From contig WPHV01000013.1 of NCBI GenBank assembly GCA_009744235.1, positions 1 to 64,000 on the forward strand: DNA of 64,000 nucleotides. Direction: 5' to 3'. This DNA comes from Gillisella vitis (GTDB taxonomy: Bacteria; Pseudomonadota; Alphaproteobacteria; Rhizobiales; Rhizobiaceae). Shown piece after piece: positions 43,500-52,040 of this stretch. Position 1 is the first letter of the stretch. Every line of letters begins with the position of its first letter. The notes beneath the pieces are model-generated. The model searched no databases, was not told the DNA's origin, and saw nothing but the letters and a program-made list of their open reading frames with translations. Position numbers and translations under genes: made by a program.

Positions 43500-43530
43500 C
43501 TGGACAAATCGGACAATCCGCATTATCTTG
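43500..43530 (+). promoter_or_regulatory. Promoter/operator candidate of the RES-Xre operon
   Basis: Two direct GGACAA repeats (43502-43507, 43511-43516) are followed by a -10-like CATTATCT at about 43521. They lie 40-55 bp upstream of the antitoxin ATG, where antitoxin autorepression would be expected. AAGGAAG provides the ribosome-binding site. Confidence 0.35.
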
Positions 43531-43555
43531 GCTGTAGTCAAGAAGGAAGACGAAG

Positions 43556-44272
43556 ATGGTTGCTGTCACCCGTAAATCGCAGATGCGCGCAAAGCTAGAA
43601 GTCAATCCGGCTGCGGTAGCCGATGTTCTCAAGGTTTTGGCCCGACACAATCCAGGCCTTTCAAAGCCGGCGCTTGCAGCGACTGGCAAGGTCATGGCCG
43701 TGGTCTCTGCGGTGGCAGCGCGCCTTTCTGTCGAGCAACAGCATCGGATTGCCGACGATGAAACGGAACTCGCCCATATTGTGGAAGCCGCCGTCGCCGA
43801 ACTGGCTGCGAAGCCAGGTCATGTACTCGCGGAGGTATCGGTCGAAAAGCCTGTGGAGGTCAGCCGAGGTGCTGGTCTGGGGCAATCGGTAGACATGGAG
43901 GAAGGGCGCCGCAGGCTCGACGAATTTGCGACGCCAACCCGCATCGAAGACTGGGCCGGTCCGGTCGCTGGTCCGGGCGATATCGAGAAGAAGTTCGGCA
44001 CGAAGCGATCGACCTTGCACGACTGGCACAAGCGCGGAGCTGTCGTCGGTCTGCTCAAGGGCGAGCGAAAGCATGTCTTTCCCCTGGCTCAGTTTGTCGA
44101 TGGCCGGCCGGTCGAGGGCATGCCTCAGGTCACCAAAATCATCCGCAATCCGCGTGTGGCGTGGCAATGGTTGATCCAGCCGAAGCCGAGCATTGGCGGA
44201 ACGCCGCTCGACAATCTCAAAATGGGCAATCTAGACGAAGTTCTGGATGCGGCCGAGCGCGATTTTGGTTGA
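43556..44272 (+). CDS. Xre/MbcA/ParS-type antitoxin
   Basis: A 238-aa antitoxin. The C-terminal half contains a helix-turn-helix-like segment (GDIEKKFGTKRSTLHDWHKRGAVVGLL) and the toxin-binding region ending VAWQWLIQPKPSIGGTPLDNLKMG, typical of MbcA/ParS/Xre antitoxins paired with RES toxins. The N-terminal ~110 residues are a helical extension. It sits 8 bp upstream of a RES-domain gene, the usual order, and would neutralise the toxin and repress the operon. Confidence 0.83.
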   Translation: MVAVTRKSQMRAKLEVNPAAVADVLKVLARHNPGLSKPALAATGKVMAVVSAVAARLSVEQQHRIADDETELAHIVEAAVAELAAKPGHVLAEVSVEKPVEVSRGAGLGQSVDMEEGRRRLDEFATPTRIEDWAGPVAGPGDIEKKFGTKRSTLHDWHKRGAVVGLLKGERKHVFPLAQFVDGRPVEGMPQVTKIIRNPRVAWQWLIQPKPSIGGTPLDNLKMGNLDEVLDAAERDFG

Positions 44273-44280
44273 GCTGAATC

Positions 44281-44865
44281 GTGAAACTTGATCCCCAAAC
44301 GGTTCGGGAGCTCGCGCTTGCCTTTCTCCCGCAATCTTATGTCCGCATTATACCTGTAGCCCACATGTCGACCCCGCTTGGCATGGGTTTCGGCCAATCG
44401 CGATTCTCGAGCCCCAACCAGATGTTCCGACTGCTTTATGCCGCATATGATCTCGCGACCGCGATTGCGGAGACGATTGTGCGCGACCGCTTCGAGGGGA
44501 CCCAGGAGCGAGTGCTGGATGAGAGCGAAATCGAGGACTGGTCGGTCACTGAGGTGACGGCCACGGATGCTCTCATTCTTCTCGACCTGCGCACGACCGG
44601 CCTCCTGAGGTTGGGCGTCAGCACGGACGCAGCCCGGGGCAAGGAACATCAGGAAGGGCAGAGACTGAGCGAGTCGATCTTTCGATCCTATGCTGTCGAT
44701 GGATTGCTCTATTCCTCACGCCTCACGGCGGCAGATTGCGTGGCGGTCTACGATCGGGCTGTCGCTGCGAAACTTGTCGCCTCTCCGGCGGTCGAGCTGG
44801 TTCGTCAAGCCGACTTGATAGCCGCCCTGCGGTCTATCGGGGTGTCGATCCGGGCCGGGCGATAA
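44281..44865 (+). CDS. RES-domain toxin
   Basis: A 194-aa RES-domain protein (ParT/MbcT-like). The family's Arg-Glu-Ser residues are visible: GFGQSRFSSPNQMFRLLYAAYDLATAIAETI supplies the Arg and Glu, and DGLLYSSRLT the Ser. Known RES toxins degrade NAD+ or ADP-ribosylate a metabolic enzyme. The gene starts GTG at 44281, 8 bp after the antitoxin stop, and is followed two bases later by a third gene. Confidence 0.85.
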   Translation: MKLDPQTVRELALAFLPQSYVRIIPVAHMSTPLGMGFGQSRFSSPNQMFRLLYAAYDLATAIAETIVRDRFEGTQERVLDESEIEDWSVTEVTATDALILLDLRTTGLLRLGVSTDAARGKEHQEGQRLSESIFRSYAVDGLLYSSRLTAADCVAVYDRAVAAKLVASPAVELVRQADLIAALRSIGVSIRAGR

Positions 44866-44867
44866 GC

Positions 44868-45860
44868 ATGTCCGTTACAGTCACTTCCGCAAACTTCTCT
44901 GGGCGATTTACGGCGTTGAATGGCACGAAAACGTTGCCAGCGACACATGCCGACATCATCCGCTCGTTGCTGACCGTCGGCTATCCCAGCCGTCGAGCCG
45001 CTGTCCGCACCGTTGGCCCCTGGCGGGAGAAAATGCTGGTCGCGATGGCGACGGGCTATCTGGATGCCTCCTTGAACACGACGGCCTATTTTCGGAGTTT
45101 GGAGCAGTCGGAGAAGGTGGGGGTTTCGTTCCTTTTCGGCGAGGCGTTCACGCACTGGTATGCTCAGAGTCAGATGAGCGTGCAGTATCTCGTGCATGTC
45201 GCCGGCCTTGCCTCCTGTCGATGGGGATCCCCAACGGCTCCGGTCGCGCCGAAAGCTGGCGCAGCGCCTCCTCCTCCAAAATCGCGTCCCGATTTTATCG
45301 GCATCAAGCGAAGGGAACGCCATGTGTTCGAGAGCAAGGGTCGCATCCGAGCGCCAGCCGCAAGCACCGTTGCGAAGGCACTGGGGCAGGTTTCGGCGCT
45401 TCACACGGTCAACGGACGGGCGCCGACCACACGCTGTGCAAACTTCTTCATGTTCAAGGCCGGTGGTGCAGAGGGCAGAGTGCTGGATCCGCCGGCAAAG
45501 GGTGACGACATCACCGTGACGTTTGATCTCTTCGAAGCGATTACACGAGCCTACTCCATTATCCTCGATCAGCCGGTACTTGATCTATCCGATCAGGTTG
45601 GTGCGGGTTATGTCGGACGCGAGATCGATGATGGTGTGTTCTTGGGTATCGACAAGGAAATCCTTGCCTTGGTACGAGAGCGGCCCCCGACTGAAGCAAC
45701 GCGTCGCAGGCGTGTCGCCCAGGTCTTCTCTGCTCTTGAAGATCGGTCGCAGAACTATGCGGGTCGGCAGGATAGAAGTGTTTCGTCCGGCCTTGACGGG
45801 GTCCTGCTTCTTGACCGCCGTTCGCCGCGCGCCCTTCGACGCTTCCGGACGCAGGGTTAA
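44868..45860 (+). CDS. Uncharacterised protein in RES-Xre operon, possible PD-(D/E)XK fold
   Basis: A 330-aa protein starting two bases after the RES toxin stop, so almost certainly cotranscribed. Around residues 138-160 the segment RPDFIGIKRRERHVFESKGR fits a PD-(D/E)XK nuclease core (D then ESK), followed by a helix AKALGQVSALH. Upstream is a proline run (PPPPKS). No signal or membrane segments are seen. A third gene is not part of the standard RES-Xre module. The upstream open frame to 44736 overlaps the toxin and was rejected. Confidence 0.6.
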   Translation: MSVTVTSANFSGRFTALNGTKTLPATHADIIRSLLTVGYPSRRAAVRTVGPWREKMLVAMATGYLDASLNTTAYFRSLEQSEKVGVSFLFGEAFTHWYAQSQMSVQYLVHVAGLASCRWGSPTAPVAPKAGAAPPPPKSRPDFIGIKRRERHVFESKGRIRAPAASTVAKALGQVSALHTVNGRAPTTRCANFFMFKAGGAEGRVLDPPAKGDDITVTFDLFEAITRAYSIILDQPVLDLSDQVGAGYVGREIDDGVFLGIDKEILALVRERPPTEATRRRRVAQVFSALEDRSQNYAGRQDRSVSSGLDGVLLLDRRSPRALRRFRTQG

Positions 45861-45956
45861 ATGGCCGACTTTATGTCGGTGTGTTGGTTTCACCTTCTGA
45901 CCAGCAAATCATGTGATTTACTACAATCCCATAATTCCATCAGAGATGCTCGCTCC

Positions 45957-46361
45957 ATGACGACCCTTCTCGGCCTCACATATATCTCAAATGAAAAAGT
46001 GCCGCTCGCGGACCTGGACGACTATGTAACCGTCCACGTGCCGAGTGCTGGGTTTGATCAGCACCTCGGAAATCATGCACCATGGTTTTGGTCGATCGAT
46101 AGGAGAGGCGGCGGCGGCGTGGATTTCAAGCAAGGGAAATATGACTATTGGGTGCGCCGGATCGGTTCCAACCAACCAATAGGTTTTCCGGTGCTGACAT
46201 CGACCTCAAAAGAGGAGGGATGGATCTCAGTCATGGACGGCCGACATCGCATAATGGCAATTGTCGATAGCGGTAGGCAGGCCTTTGCAGCGAGACTTCC
46301 CAGACCATTGCTGGGAACGGCGCAAATGATAATTCCAGGCCTCGAAATCTTTGATCTGTAG
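45957..46361 (+). CDS. Small uncharacterised protein with DGRHR motif
   Basis: A 134-aa protein; the frame is open to an ATG at 45861, immediately after the preceding stop, but that stretch is AT-richer and reads as non-coding, so 45957 is preferred. It contains GWISVMDGRHRIMAIVDSG near residue 95, resembling the DGxHR motif of ParB/Srx-fold proteins. It lies downstream of the RES operon on the same strand, and convergent with the next gene. Function unknown. Confidence 0.5.
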   Translation: MTTLLGLTYISNEKVPLADLDDYVTVHVPSAGFDQHLGNHAPWFWSIDRRGGGGVDFKQGKYDYWVRRIGSNQPIGFPVLTSTSKEEGWISVMDGRHRIMAIVDSGRQAFAARLPRPLLGTAQMIIPGLEIFDL

Positions 46362-46389
46362 ACTACAGACGGCGCCGAAGCGCCCCCTG

Positions 46390-46782
46390 TCAGACTTCTC
46401 CGTCGACGACCATCGAAGTCGTGAAGCCACCATGAGGCTTCGTAATGAACGCCAGGCGCGCTTTGCGGAGTGGCCACGTCTTATCTCGCCACCAGTAAAA
46501 CTCCAGATGCGATCTGCCCTGCGCGCGGATTTCCGACTCGATATCGCGGCTCTCACGTGAACCCGGGACAGCAAGAAAAGTTCCCGTCACGATGCAACGG
46601 GTGCTGCCCCTTACAGTGGCCTCGGTGTCGAAGACGGCGTCGCTGATGCAAACGCCCATGAAATCCCTGCTGCGCTGGCCTTTAGGGGTCTCAATGATGA
46701 GATCACCAGACGTGCGGTCAAAGTAGATTTTCACTCGGCTGCCGATCTCAGGTGGCTGACGAGAGACGTGCGGTATATCCAT
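46390..46782 (-). CDS. Hypothetical protein
   Basis: A 130-aa protein of unrecognised family with a strong ribosome-binding site (AGAGGAG, about 9 nt before the ATG). The sequence is beta-rich in appearance (RVKIYFDRTSGDLIIETPKG; GSTRCIVTGTFLAVPG), with a basic C-terminal half ending GGFTTSMVVDGEV. No signal or membrane segment. It is probably cotranscribed with the frameshifted gene just upstream, whose downstream frame ends 4 bp before this ATG. Confidence 0.55.
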   Translation of the reverse strand: MDIPHVSRQPPEIGSRVKIYFDRTSGDLIIETPKGQRSRDFMGVCISDAVFDTEATVRGSTRCIVTGTFLAVPGSRESRDIESEIRAQGRSHLEFYWWRDKTWPLRKARLAFITKPHGGFTTSMVVDGEV

Positions 46783-46785
46783 TTT

Positions 46786-47086
46786 CTACTCCTCTGGAGA
46801 CTGCGTTGGCACCTGTGGGACGGTCGCAAACACACCCGGGGAGCTGTCTTGCACCGCCGGTAGGTCGAAGCGCGGATCGGTGAGATCGAGCGCGCCAGAC
46901 CGCATCAGAGACTTCTCGAGCCCGATCGAATATCCATTTATAGGCCTGTGGCGTGAGCTCCATATGCGGTTTTCTCATGATGGCGCGCCGCGGATTGAGA
47001 TTGCCGCCACTGCCGGCGTTCAGATTGCGTTGAGTTGGCGCAAAAGAATCCGGACCAAGTTCGATCATCATATCGACCATGGACAC
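46786..47086 (-). pseudogene. Small gene with probable frameshift
   Basis: On the minus strand, one frame gives MSMVDMMIELGPDSFAPTQR to about TPQAYKW (47086 to ~46950). A second frame then continues as NGYSIGLEKSLMRSGALDLT through DPRFDLPAVQDSS to a stop at 46786-46788, right before the next gene's ribosome-binding site. The second frame has a stop just upstream of this point and no start codon. The two halves read best as one gene disrupted by an indel around 46945-46960. No family recognised. Confidence 0.4.
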
Positions 47087-47105
47087 GTCTGCCGAAAGAG
47101 GTCCG

Positions 47106-48002
47106 TTAATGACACATTGGCCCGAGCGATGCCTGAAACCACTCCCTAAGTGCGACGATGTCAGCTCTTGTTTCTAACCCAATAGCGCAGGCAAAGTGAT
47201 AGGCATCTCCGGCAAGCTCCCCGGAAAAAGGCGCTATCAGCAAGCCCGCAGCAAGCGCATCCGCTACCAGAACCCGGCTGGCTATGACCACGCCTTGTCC
47301 CGCGATAGCCGCCTGGACGGCTAGCATGCTATCGGGAAAGCGGGGTCCGACACTGGTGTCGACGTCGGCCACACCGGCCTGCGCGCACCAGCGCAACCAG
47401 TCTGGTTCCGGCGAGGGCCGGTTTCGTCCGTCGATATGAATCAGTATAGCGCGCCGCAGATCATCAGGGTGGGACAGACCGAGCCGTGCGCTACAAACGG
47501 GTGTCATCACGTCACGGCAAAGGTAGGTACTGACCACGCCGGGGAAGGGACCACGCCCGTAACGTATTGCAGTCTCGACACCACCCGCCCGCAAGTCCTC
47601 GACGGAGTTCGACGTATGCAGCCGGAGATCGATCATCGGAACAGCCTGGCGGAGCGTGTCCATCCGCGGCACCAGCCAGTGGCTGAGAAAAGCAGTGGTG
47701 GATGAGAGGGTGACTGTCGTCGGGGTCGTATCTGCCAGCAGTCGCGTGACTGCTCTTTCGATTTCGCCGAAACCAGAGGCCGTCGCCTCGTACAGGGTCT
47801 TGCCCTGCGGCGTTAACGTCACCGCTCTCGGCGACCGGTCCAGGACGCGCAGGCCCATATGGGCTTCGAGTTGCTTGATCTGATGGCTGATGGCCGTCGG
47901 CGTCACCGAGAGTTCTTCAGCCGCCGCCTTGAAACTCGCCCGCCGTGCAGCGGCTTCGAAAGCGCGAAGGGCGGACAATGGCGGCAAGCGAGAGCGACTC
48001 AT
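47106..48002 (-). CDS. LysR-family transcriptional regulator (GcvA-like)
   Basis: A 298-aa LysR regulator: N-terminal winged helix LSALRAFEAAARRASFKAAAEELSVTPTAISHQIKQLE (residues ~8-45) with the GcvA-type RAVTLTPQGKTLYEAT, then a substrate-binding domain (VETAIRYGRGPFPGV, MLAVQAAIAGQGVVIAS). It is transcribed divergently from the phzF-family gene across a 117-bp gap, the usual setting for a LysR regulator acting on its neighbour. Confidence 0.9.
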   Translation of the reverse strand: MSRSRLPPLSALRAFEAAARRASFKAAAEELSVTPTAISHQIKQLEAHMGLRVLDRSPRAVTLTPQGKTLYEATASGFGEIERAVTRLLADTTPTTVTLSSTTAFLSHWLVPRMDTLRQAVPMIDLRLHTSNSVEDLRAGGVETAIRYGRGPFPGVVSTYLCRDVMTPVCSARLGLSHPDDLRRAILIHIDGRNRPSPEPDWLRWCAQAGVADVDTSVGPRFPDSMLAVQAAIAGQGVVIASRVLVADALAAGLLIAPFSGELAGDAYHFACAIGLETRADIVALREWFQASLGPMCH

Positions 48003-48119
48003 GCTGAATCCAGTTCACCTTGAAGCTGAGTAATTTGACTTTTTCTATTTGTATAAGCGGCTGTACAGTGCTGATCGTCAAACCCTATCAAAATAAACTC
48101 ATTCAAGGCAGCAGGAAAA

Positions 48120-48992
48120 ATGGTCGAACTGGTCGCAGGTCTCATTGATGTCTTCGCAGATGCGCCATTGACCGGCAATCCGCTCGCGGTGGTGCAGGAC
48201 GCCGACGACCTTGCCGATGATGCGATGCGGCGGATCGCCGGTGAATTCAATCAGGCCGAGACCACCTTCATACTTCGGAGCGCACGTGCCGATTGGAAAC
48301 TGCGGTCGTTCACCGCCAGCGGCGCGGAAGTATTCGGTGCGGGCCACAACGCCCTCGGTGCGTGGCTTTGGCTAGGAGAACATGGAAATCTCGGTTCGCT
48401 GACGACCGCCCGAACCCTTCAGCAGGAGATCGGTCAGGATGTTCTTCCGATCGAGCTCGAATTGATCGCCGGCCGCGTCCACGGCCGCATGCTCCAGGCG
48501 CCGCTGCGCTTGTCGGACGCGCTCAGTGATGTCGCGCCTCTCGCCGACGCTCTTGGCCTCGGTCTGGGCGACATTCTGTCAGAACCGGCGCCACGTCCCG
48601 CCGACACCGGTGCGGCTCATCTGATGGTGCGCGTTCGCAATGCCGGCACGGTTGACGAGGCGCGACCCGATGTCGGCAAGCTGCTCGCCGTTCTGAGAAA
48701 GACGGTGGCGGAAGGGTGTTATGTCTATGCGTTCGATGCCGGAGCATCGAACACTGCCTACGCCCGGTTCTTCAATCCAACTGTTGGTCTGTGGGAGGAT
48801 TCGGCGACCGGAACCGCCGCTGGCCCGCTGGCGGCGTATCTTGCAGCCACGGGAAACCTCAGGAACAACGAATTGGTGATCGAACAAGGTACCAAGATGG
48901 GCCGCCGCAGCATTCTGCATATCCGGCTGAAGCCCGAACCGGAACTCTCCGGGACAGGCATTGTTGTGTTGAGAGGCGTGATCCGGCTTTAA
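48120..48992 (+). CDS. PhzF-family isomerase/epimerase
   Basis: A 290-aa PhzF-fold protein. Family landmarks: LIDVFADAPLTGNPLAVV at the N-terminus, EFNQAETTFIL with the catalytic Glu (~residue 45), RSFTASGAEVFGAGHNALGAW, and the second half FFNPTVGLWEDSATGTAAGPLAAYL. PhzF itself isomerises a phenazine precursor, but most bacterial members have unknown substrates. Divergent from the LysR gene, by which it is probably regulated. Confidence 0.9.
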   Translation: MVELVAGLIDVFADAPLTGNPLAVVQDADDLADDAMRRIAGEFNQAETTFILRSARADWKLRSFTASGAEVFGAGHNALGAWLWLGEHGNLGSLTTARTLQQEIGQDVLPIELELIAGRVHGRMLQAPLRLSDALSDVAPLADALGLGLGDILSEPAPRPADTGAAHLMVRVRNAGTVDEARPDVGKLLAVLRKTVAEGCYVYAFDAGASNTAYARFFNPTVGLWEDSATGTAAGPLAAYLAATGNLRNNELVIEQGTKMGRRSILHIRLKPEPELSGTGIVVLRGVIRL

Positions 48993-49412
48993 TGCTTGCA
49001 CCCGGTCCTGCGCACGTACCGATCCTTCAAACTTCAGCAAGCCGGCGCTGTGACGTCTCTTGGTTCTGGGGCGACGACTTTATCGTGCTGCCGCCCTTCA
49101 TGCGAGCCAACGGCGCTCTCTTCCTCGAACACGTGATGCCAATTCTTTAGGATCGCGGCATTTTCCATAACGACTGTACCGGCGGCCCCGACGCGAGACT
49201 TTTGCCCTGCCGCTCCCCAAAGCCAGTACGTGATGGCCCGCGGCAAAAATTCTGCATTTGAATAACTTAGAAACTCACTTTGCTTCCTCGTGCCCAAAAA
49301 GAGAACAACATTTCATGACTTAATACATAGATATAGACGAACTAGACGAATCTAATTTCGCACGCGTGGGGAGAAAAACTTTCTCATCGCCGTTGCTTGG
49401 GGCACTGTGTCG
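48993..49412. other. Intergenic region, no gene supported
   Basis: About 420 bp between phzF and the sugar permease. An 87-codon minus-strand frame (49034-49297) has no recognisable features. The segment 49300-49380 is AT-rich, with a short hairpin GAGAAA/TTTCTC at 49371-49385 near the 3' end of the permease gene that could help end its transcript. Confidence 0.4.
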
Positions 49413-50447
49413 TCATTTCACGATGTCTTGAAGGCTGACGCGGTCGATCGTCGTGAGCACGGCAATCACAATAACAACGCCCTTGACGATTTCCTGGGTG
49501 AACGTGCTGACGCCAGAAACGTTCAGGCCGTTGCTCAGGATAGTGATAAGCGCGACCCCGAGCAGGGTGCGCTGTGCGCCGCCGACCCCGCCTGTAAGTG
49601 CCGTGCCGCCAACGACGATTGCAGCGACCGTGTCGAGAAGATACCCGTCCCCGATTGAGGGGGTGGCGGAACCCAAACGCGACAACAGAAAGAACCCACC
49701 GATCGCAGCGAGTGTGCTTGAAAGCACAAACGCATAGGTCTTGTAGCGGTTGATAGCGATGCCGCTCAGTTTCGCGACACGCTCGCCAGCCCCTATCGCG
49801 ACGATGTACCGGCCGAACCGGGTATGGGACGTTGTCAGGCTCAGCACGACCCAAAGCAGCAGCGAAAGGAGAAGGACGTTGGGCACCCGCGGGATTATCT
49901 GCCCGTTGGCGAGCATCGAAAAGTCGTCGTCGTTGACGAACAGGGCAGTGCCATCAAGCACGTGCAGCATGATGCCCGTAAAGATGGAACTGGACGCAAG
50001 AGTTGCAATGAACGACGGCAGCCGCAGGACTGTCGAAAGAACGGAATTGAGCAGGCCGGCAGCGATGCCGAAACCGAGCACGGCGAGGAGGGCCGTTGTG
50101 TAACCCGTGCCAAATTTCTGCAGGAGAACGGCGCTGATCGCGGAGGCGAGCGCTGCGACAGCAGCAACGGAGAGGTCGATGCTGCCCATTAGCACGATGA
50201 AGGTCGCGCCGAGCGAGATCAAGAGCAGTGGCCCGGCCTGGGCTCCCATGACCGTCAGGTTGAGCGGCGACAAGAATGCGGGCTGCTGGAAAGCGAAGTA
50301 GCCAATAAGAATGAGAAGCGCCGATGCTGGCAGCCAGGTCGCCCGGTGTTCGCGCGAAACGATGGCCGTTGCAACACGCGCCTTCCAGGTTTCTATTTTG
50401 CCGGTTGCCTGCGGAACTTCAATTTCACTAATCTGCTTCGGGATCAT
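49413..50447 (-). CDS. Sugar ABC transporter permease (RbsC/BPD-transp-2 family)
   Basis: A 344-aa polytopic permease of the ribose/xylose type. Landmarks: LLLISLGATFIVLMGSIDLSVAAVAALA (family GxDLSVG-like motif), ATLASSSIFTGIMLHVLDG, FGRYIVAIGAGERVAKLSGI and DTVAAIVVGGTALTGGVGG. About eight to ten hydrophobic segments. The ATG at 50447 is preferred over the upstream GTG/ATG frame. It follows the ATPase by 10 bp and forms the inner-membrane pore of the importer. Confidence 0.88.
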   Translation of the reverse strand: MIPKQISEIEVPQATGKIETWKARVATAIVSREHRATWLPASALLILIGYFAFQQPAFLSPLNLTVMGAQAGPLLLISLGATFIVLMGSIDLSVAAVAALASAISAVLLQKFGTGYTTALLAVLGFGIAAGLLNSVLSTVLRLPSFIATLASSSIFTGIMLHVLDGTALFVNDDDFSMLANGQIIPRVPNVLLLSLLLWVVLSLTTSHTRFGRYIVAIGAGERVAKLSGIAINRYKTYAFVLSSTLAAIGGFFLLSRLGSATPSIGDGYLLDTVAAIVVGGTALTGGVGGAQRTLLGVALITILSNGLNVSGVSTFTQEIVKGVVIVIAVLTTIDRVSLQDIVK

Positions 50448-50457
50448 AGGAATCTCT

Positions 50458-52038
50458 TCAAGGCGCAACAATCGGCGTCTTCTCGTTCGAGGCGGGACCA
50501 ATCATATCGGCGACAAGGGCGTGCTCGGTCGTGAGCGTTTGGCGGTTGTCGATATCGCTGACGATCCGACCATCTCGCATGATCAGTATCCGGTCGCTGA
50601 GCGAGATCAGCTCCGGGAGATCATCTGTAACGTAAAGGATCGAGGTGCCATGAGCGGTAAGATCTCGCAAAAGCGCGTAGATTTCACGCTTGGCTCCCAC
50701 ATCCACGCCAGCGGTTGGATTCTCTATCAGAAGCAGCACCGGCTCGCGATGGATCCAGCGCGCCAATGATACCTTCTGCTGATTGCCACCGCTCAGTGTA
50801 CGCAGGGGTTGACCTGAAACGGCCTTGATCCGCAGGGACACGATCATCTGTCTGGCGACATTTTGCTCACGAGCAGAACGCCAGATGCCGAATGCGTTGG
50901 AAAAACCGCGAGCGCCGGCATGACCGCTCGGCAGAGAAATGTTCGATGCGACATCCGCGGTCACGACTACCGCTTCGTTCGACCGATCACCGGGAATGAA
51001 TGCGATGCCCCTTTGTTTCCGCTGGGCGATAGATCCTGCAAGCGGCATGCCCCCAAGCTCGACCGTGCCGTCCCGATGGGAGGTTACGCCCGCCAGAACG
51101 CGCAGAAGTTGCCCCTTGCCCGATCCCAGAAGACCGCCGATACCGACGATCTCGCCCTTTCCGACGTTGAAGGAAATGTCGGTGAGGTGCGTTAAGCGTT
51201 GCCCTGCCGACGGTCGGCTGGAACGTGAAAGCCCCTTGACGACAAGAAAGGGCTCTTCATTGAGCGTCGACCTCTTGCCCGGCGTCGTGCTTTCGAAAGC
51301 CCGGCCGACCATCAACCGGTGCAATCCGGCCTCATCGAACTGAGAAATCGGCCCTTCTCCGACGATCGCACCATCCTTCAGGACGATCAGCCGATCGCAG
51401 ACGTCGAAAACTTCCTGCAGGCGATGCGAAACGAAGGCCACGCCCGCGCCTTGCCTGCGAAGCCTGCCCATGCTTTCCAGAAGCCGGACCACCTCGGCAC
51501 GGCTAAGCCCGGTTGTCGGCTCGTCGAAGAGTACGAAACCGGAGGGCAACCCCAGCACTTTCGGTAACAGAATTGCCCGACAGACCTCCAGCGATTGCCG
51601 GGTGGCGAAGTCGTAGTTCAGCATCAGGTGCTTGACGTCGACCGCGATACCCATGGAACGCACGAGGTCGCGGGCAATATCAATCATCTTCGCCTTATTC
51701 AGCACCCCAAAGCGCGTGAAACGCTTTTCATGGCCGAGGAAAAGGCTCTCATAGACAGGCAGGGCCCCGATCAGCGCGGGATCCTGAAAGATCCGCCAGA
51801 TCCCGCGCTGATTGGCCTCGTAATAATTTTCCAGGGCGACCGGCGTGCCGCCGATCGCTACGGTTCCTCTGGATGGTTTCAATGTACCGGAAAGCACGTT
51901 AAGAAGCGTCGACTTGCCAGCTCCATTTTCCCCAACGATACCGACAACCTCTCCCGACCGGATCGCGAGGTTTATATCGCGAAGGGCGGGCGAAGGACCA
52001 AAGGAATGGGTGAGGCTCTCGACGCTCAGAATGGACAT
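50458..52038 (-). CDS. Sugar ABC transporter ATPase (RbsA type), two NBDs with altered motifs
   Basis: A 526-aa duplicated ATPase. NBD1 has Walker A GENGAGKSTLL and Walker B FVLFDEPTTGLS, but the signature is FATRQSLEV instead of an SxGxxQ motif. NBD2 has Walker A GGLLGSGKGQLL, signature LSGGNQQKVSLARW, but Walker B reads LLLIENPTAGVD where RbsA-type proteins have LDEPTxGVD, so the usual Asp-Glu pair is Glu-Asn. The ATG at 52038 is 2 bp after the binding-protein stop. It energises import through the permease downstream. Confidence 0.88.
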   Translation of the reverse strand: MSILSVESLTHSFGPSPALRDINLAIRSGEVVGIVGENGAGKSTLLNVLSGTLKPSRGTVAIGGTPVALENYYEANQRGIWRIFQDPALIGALPVYESLFLGHEKRFTRFGVLNKAKMIDIARDLVRSMGIAVDVKHLMLNYDFATRQSLEVCRAILLPKVLGLPSGFVLFDEPTTGLSRAEVVRLLESMGRLRRQGAGVAFVSHRLQEVFDVCDRLIVLKDGAIVGEGPISQFDEAGLHRLMVGRAFESTTPGKRSTLNEEPFLVVKGLSRSSRPSAGQRLTHLTDISFNVGKGEIVGIGGLLGSGKGQLLRVLAGVTSHRDGTVELGGMPLAGSIAQRKQRGIAFIPGDRSNEAVVVTADVASNISLPSGHAGARGFSNAFGIWRSAREQNVARQMIVSLRIKAVSGQPLRTLSGGNQQKVSLARWIHREPVLLLIENPTAGVDVGAKREIYALLRDLTAHGTSILYVTDDLPELISLSDRILIMRDGRIVSDIDNRQTLTTEHALVADMIGPASNEKTPIVAP

Positions 52039-52040
52039 TC

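Noticed and set aside
44736..44867. Upstream extension of the third gene in the RES-Xre operon
   Set aside because: It lies inside the RES toxin gene in another frame; the ATG at 44868, two bases after the toxin stop, is the sensible start.
49034..49297. 87-codon minus-strand ORF
   Set aside because: No recognisable domain and no clear ribosome-binding site; insufficient to call a gene.
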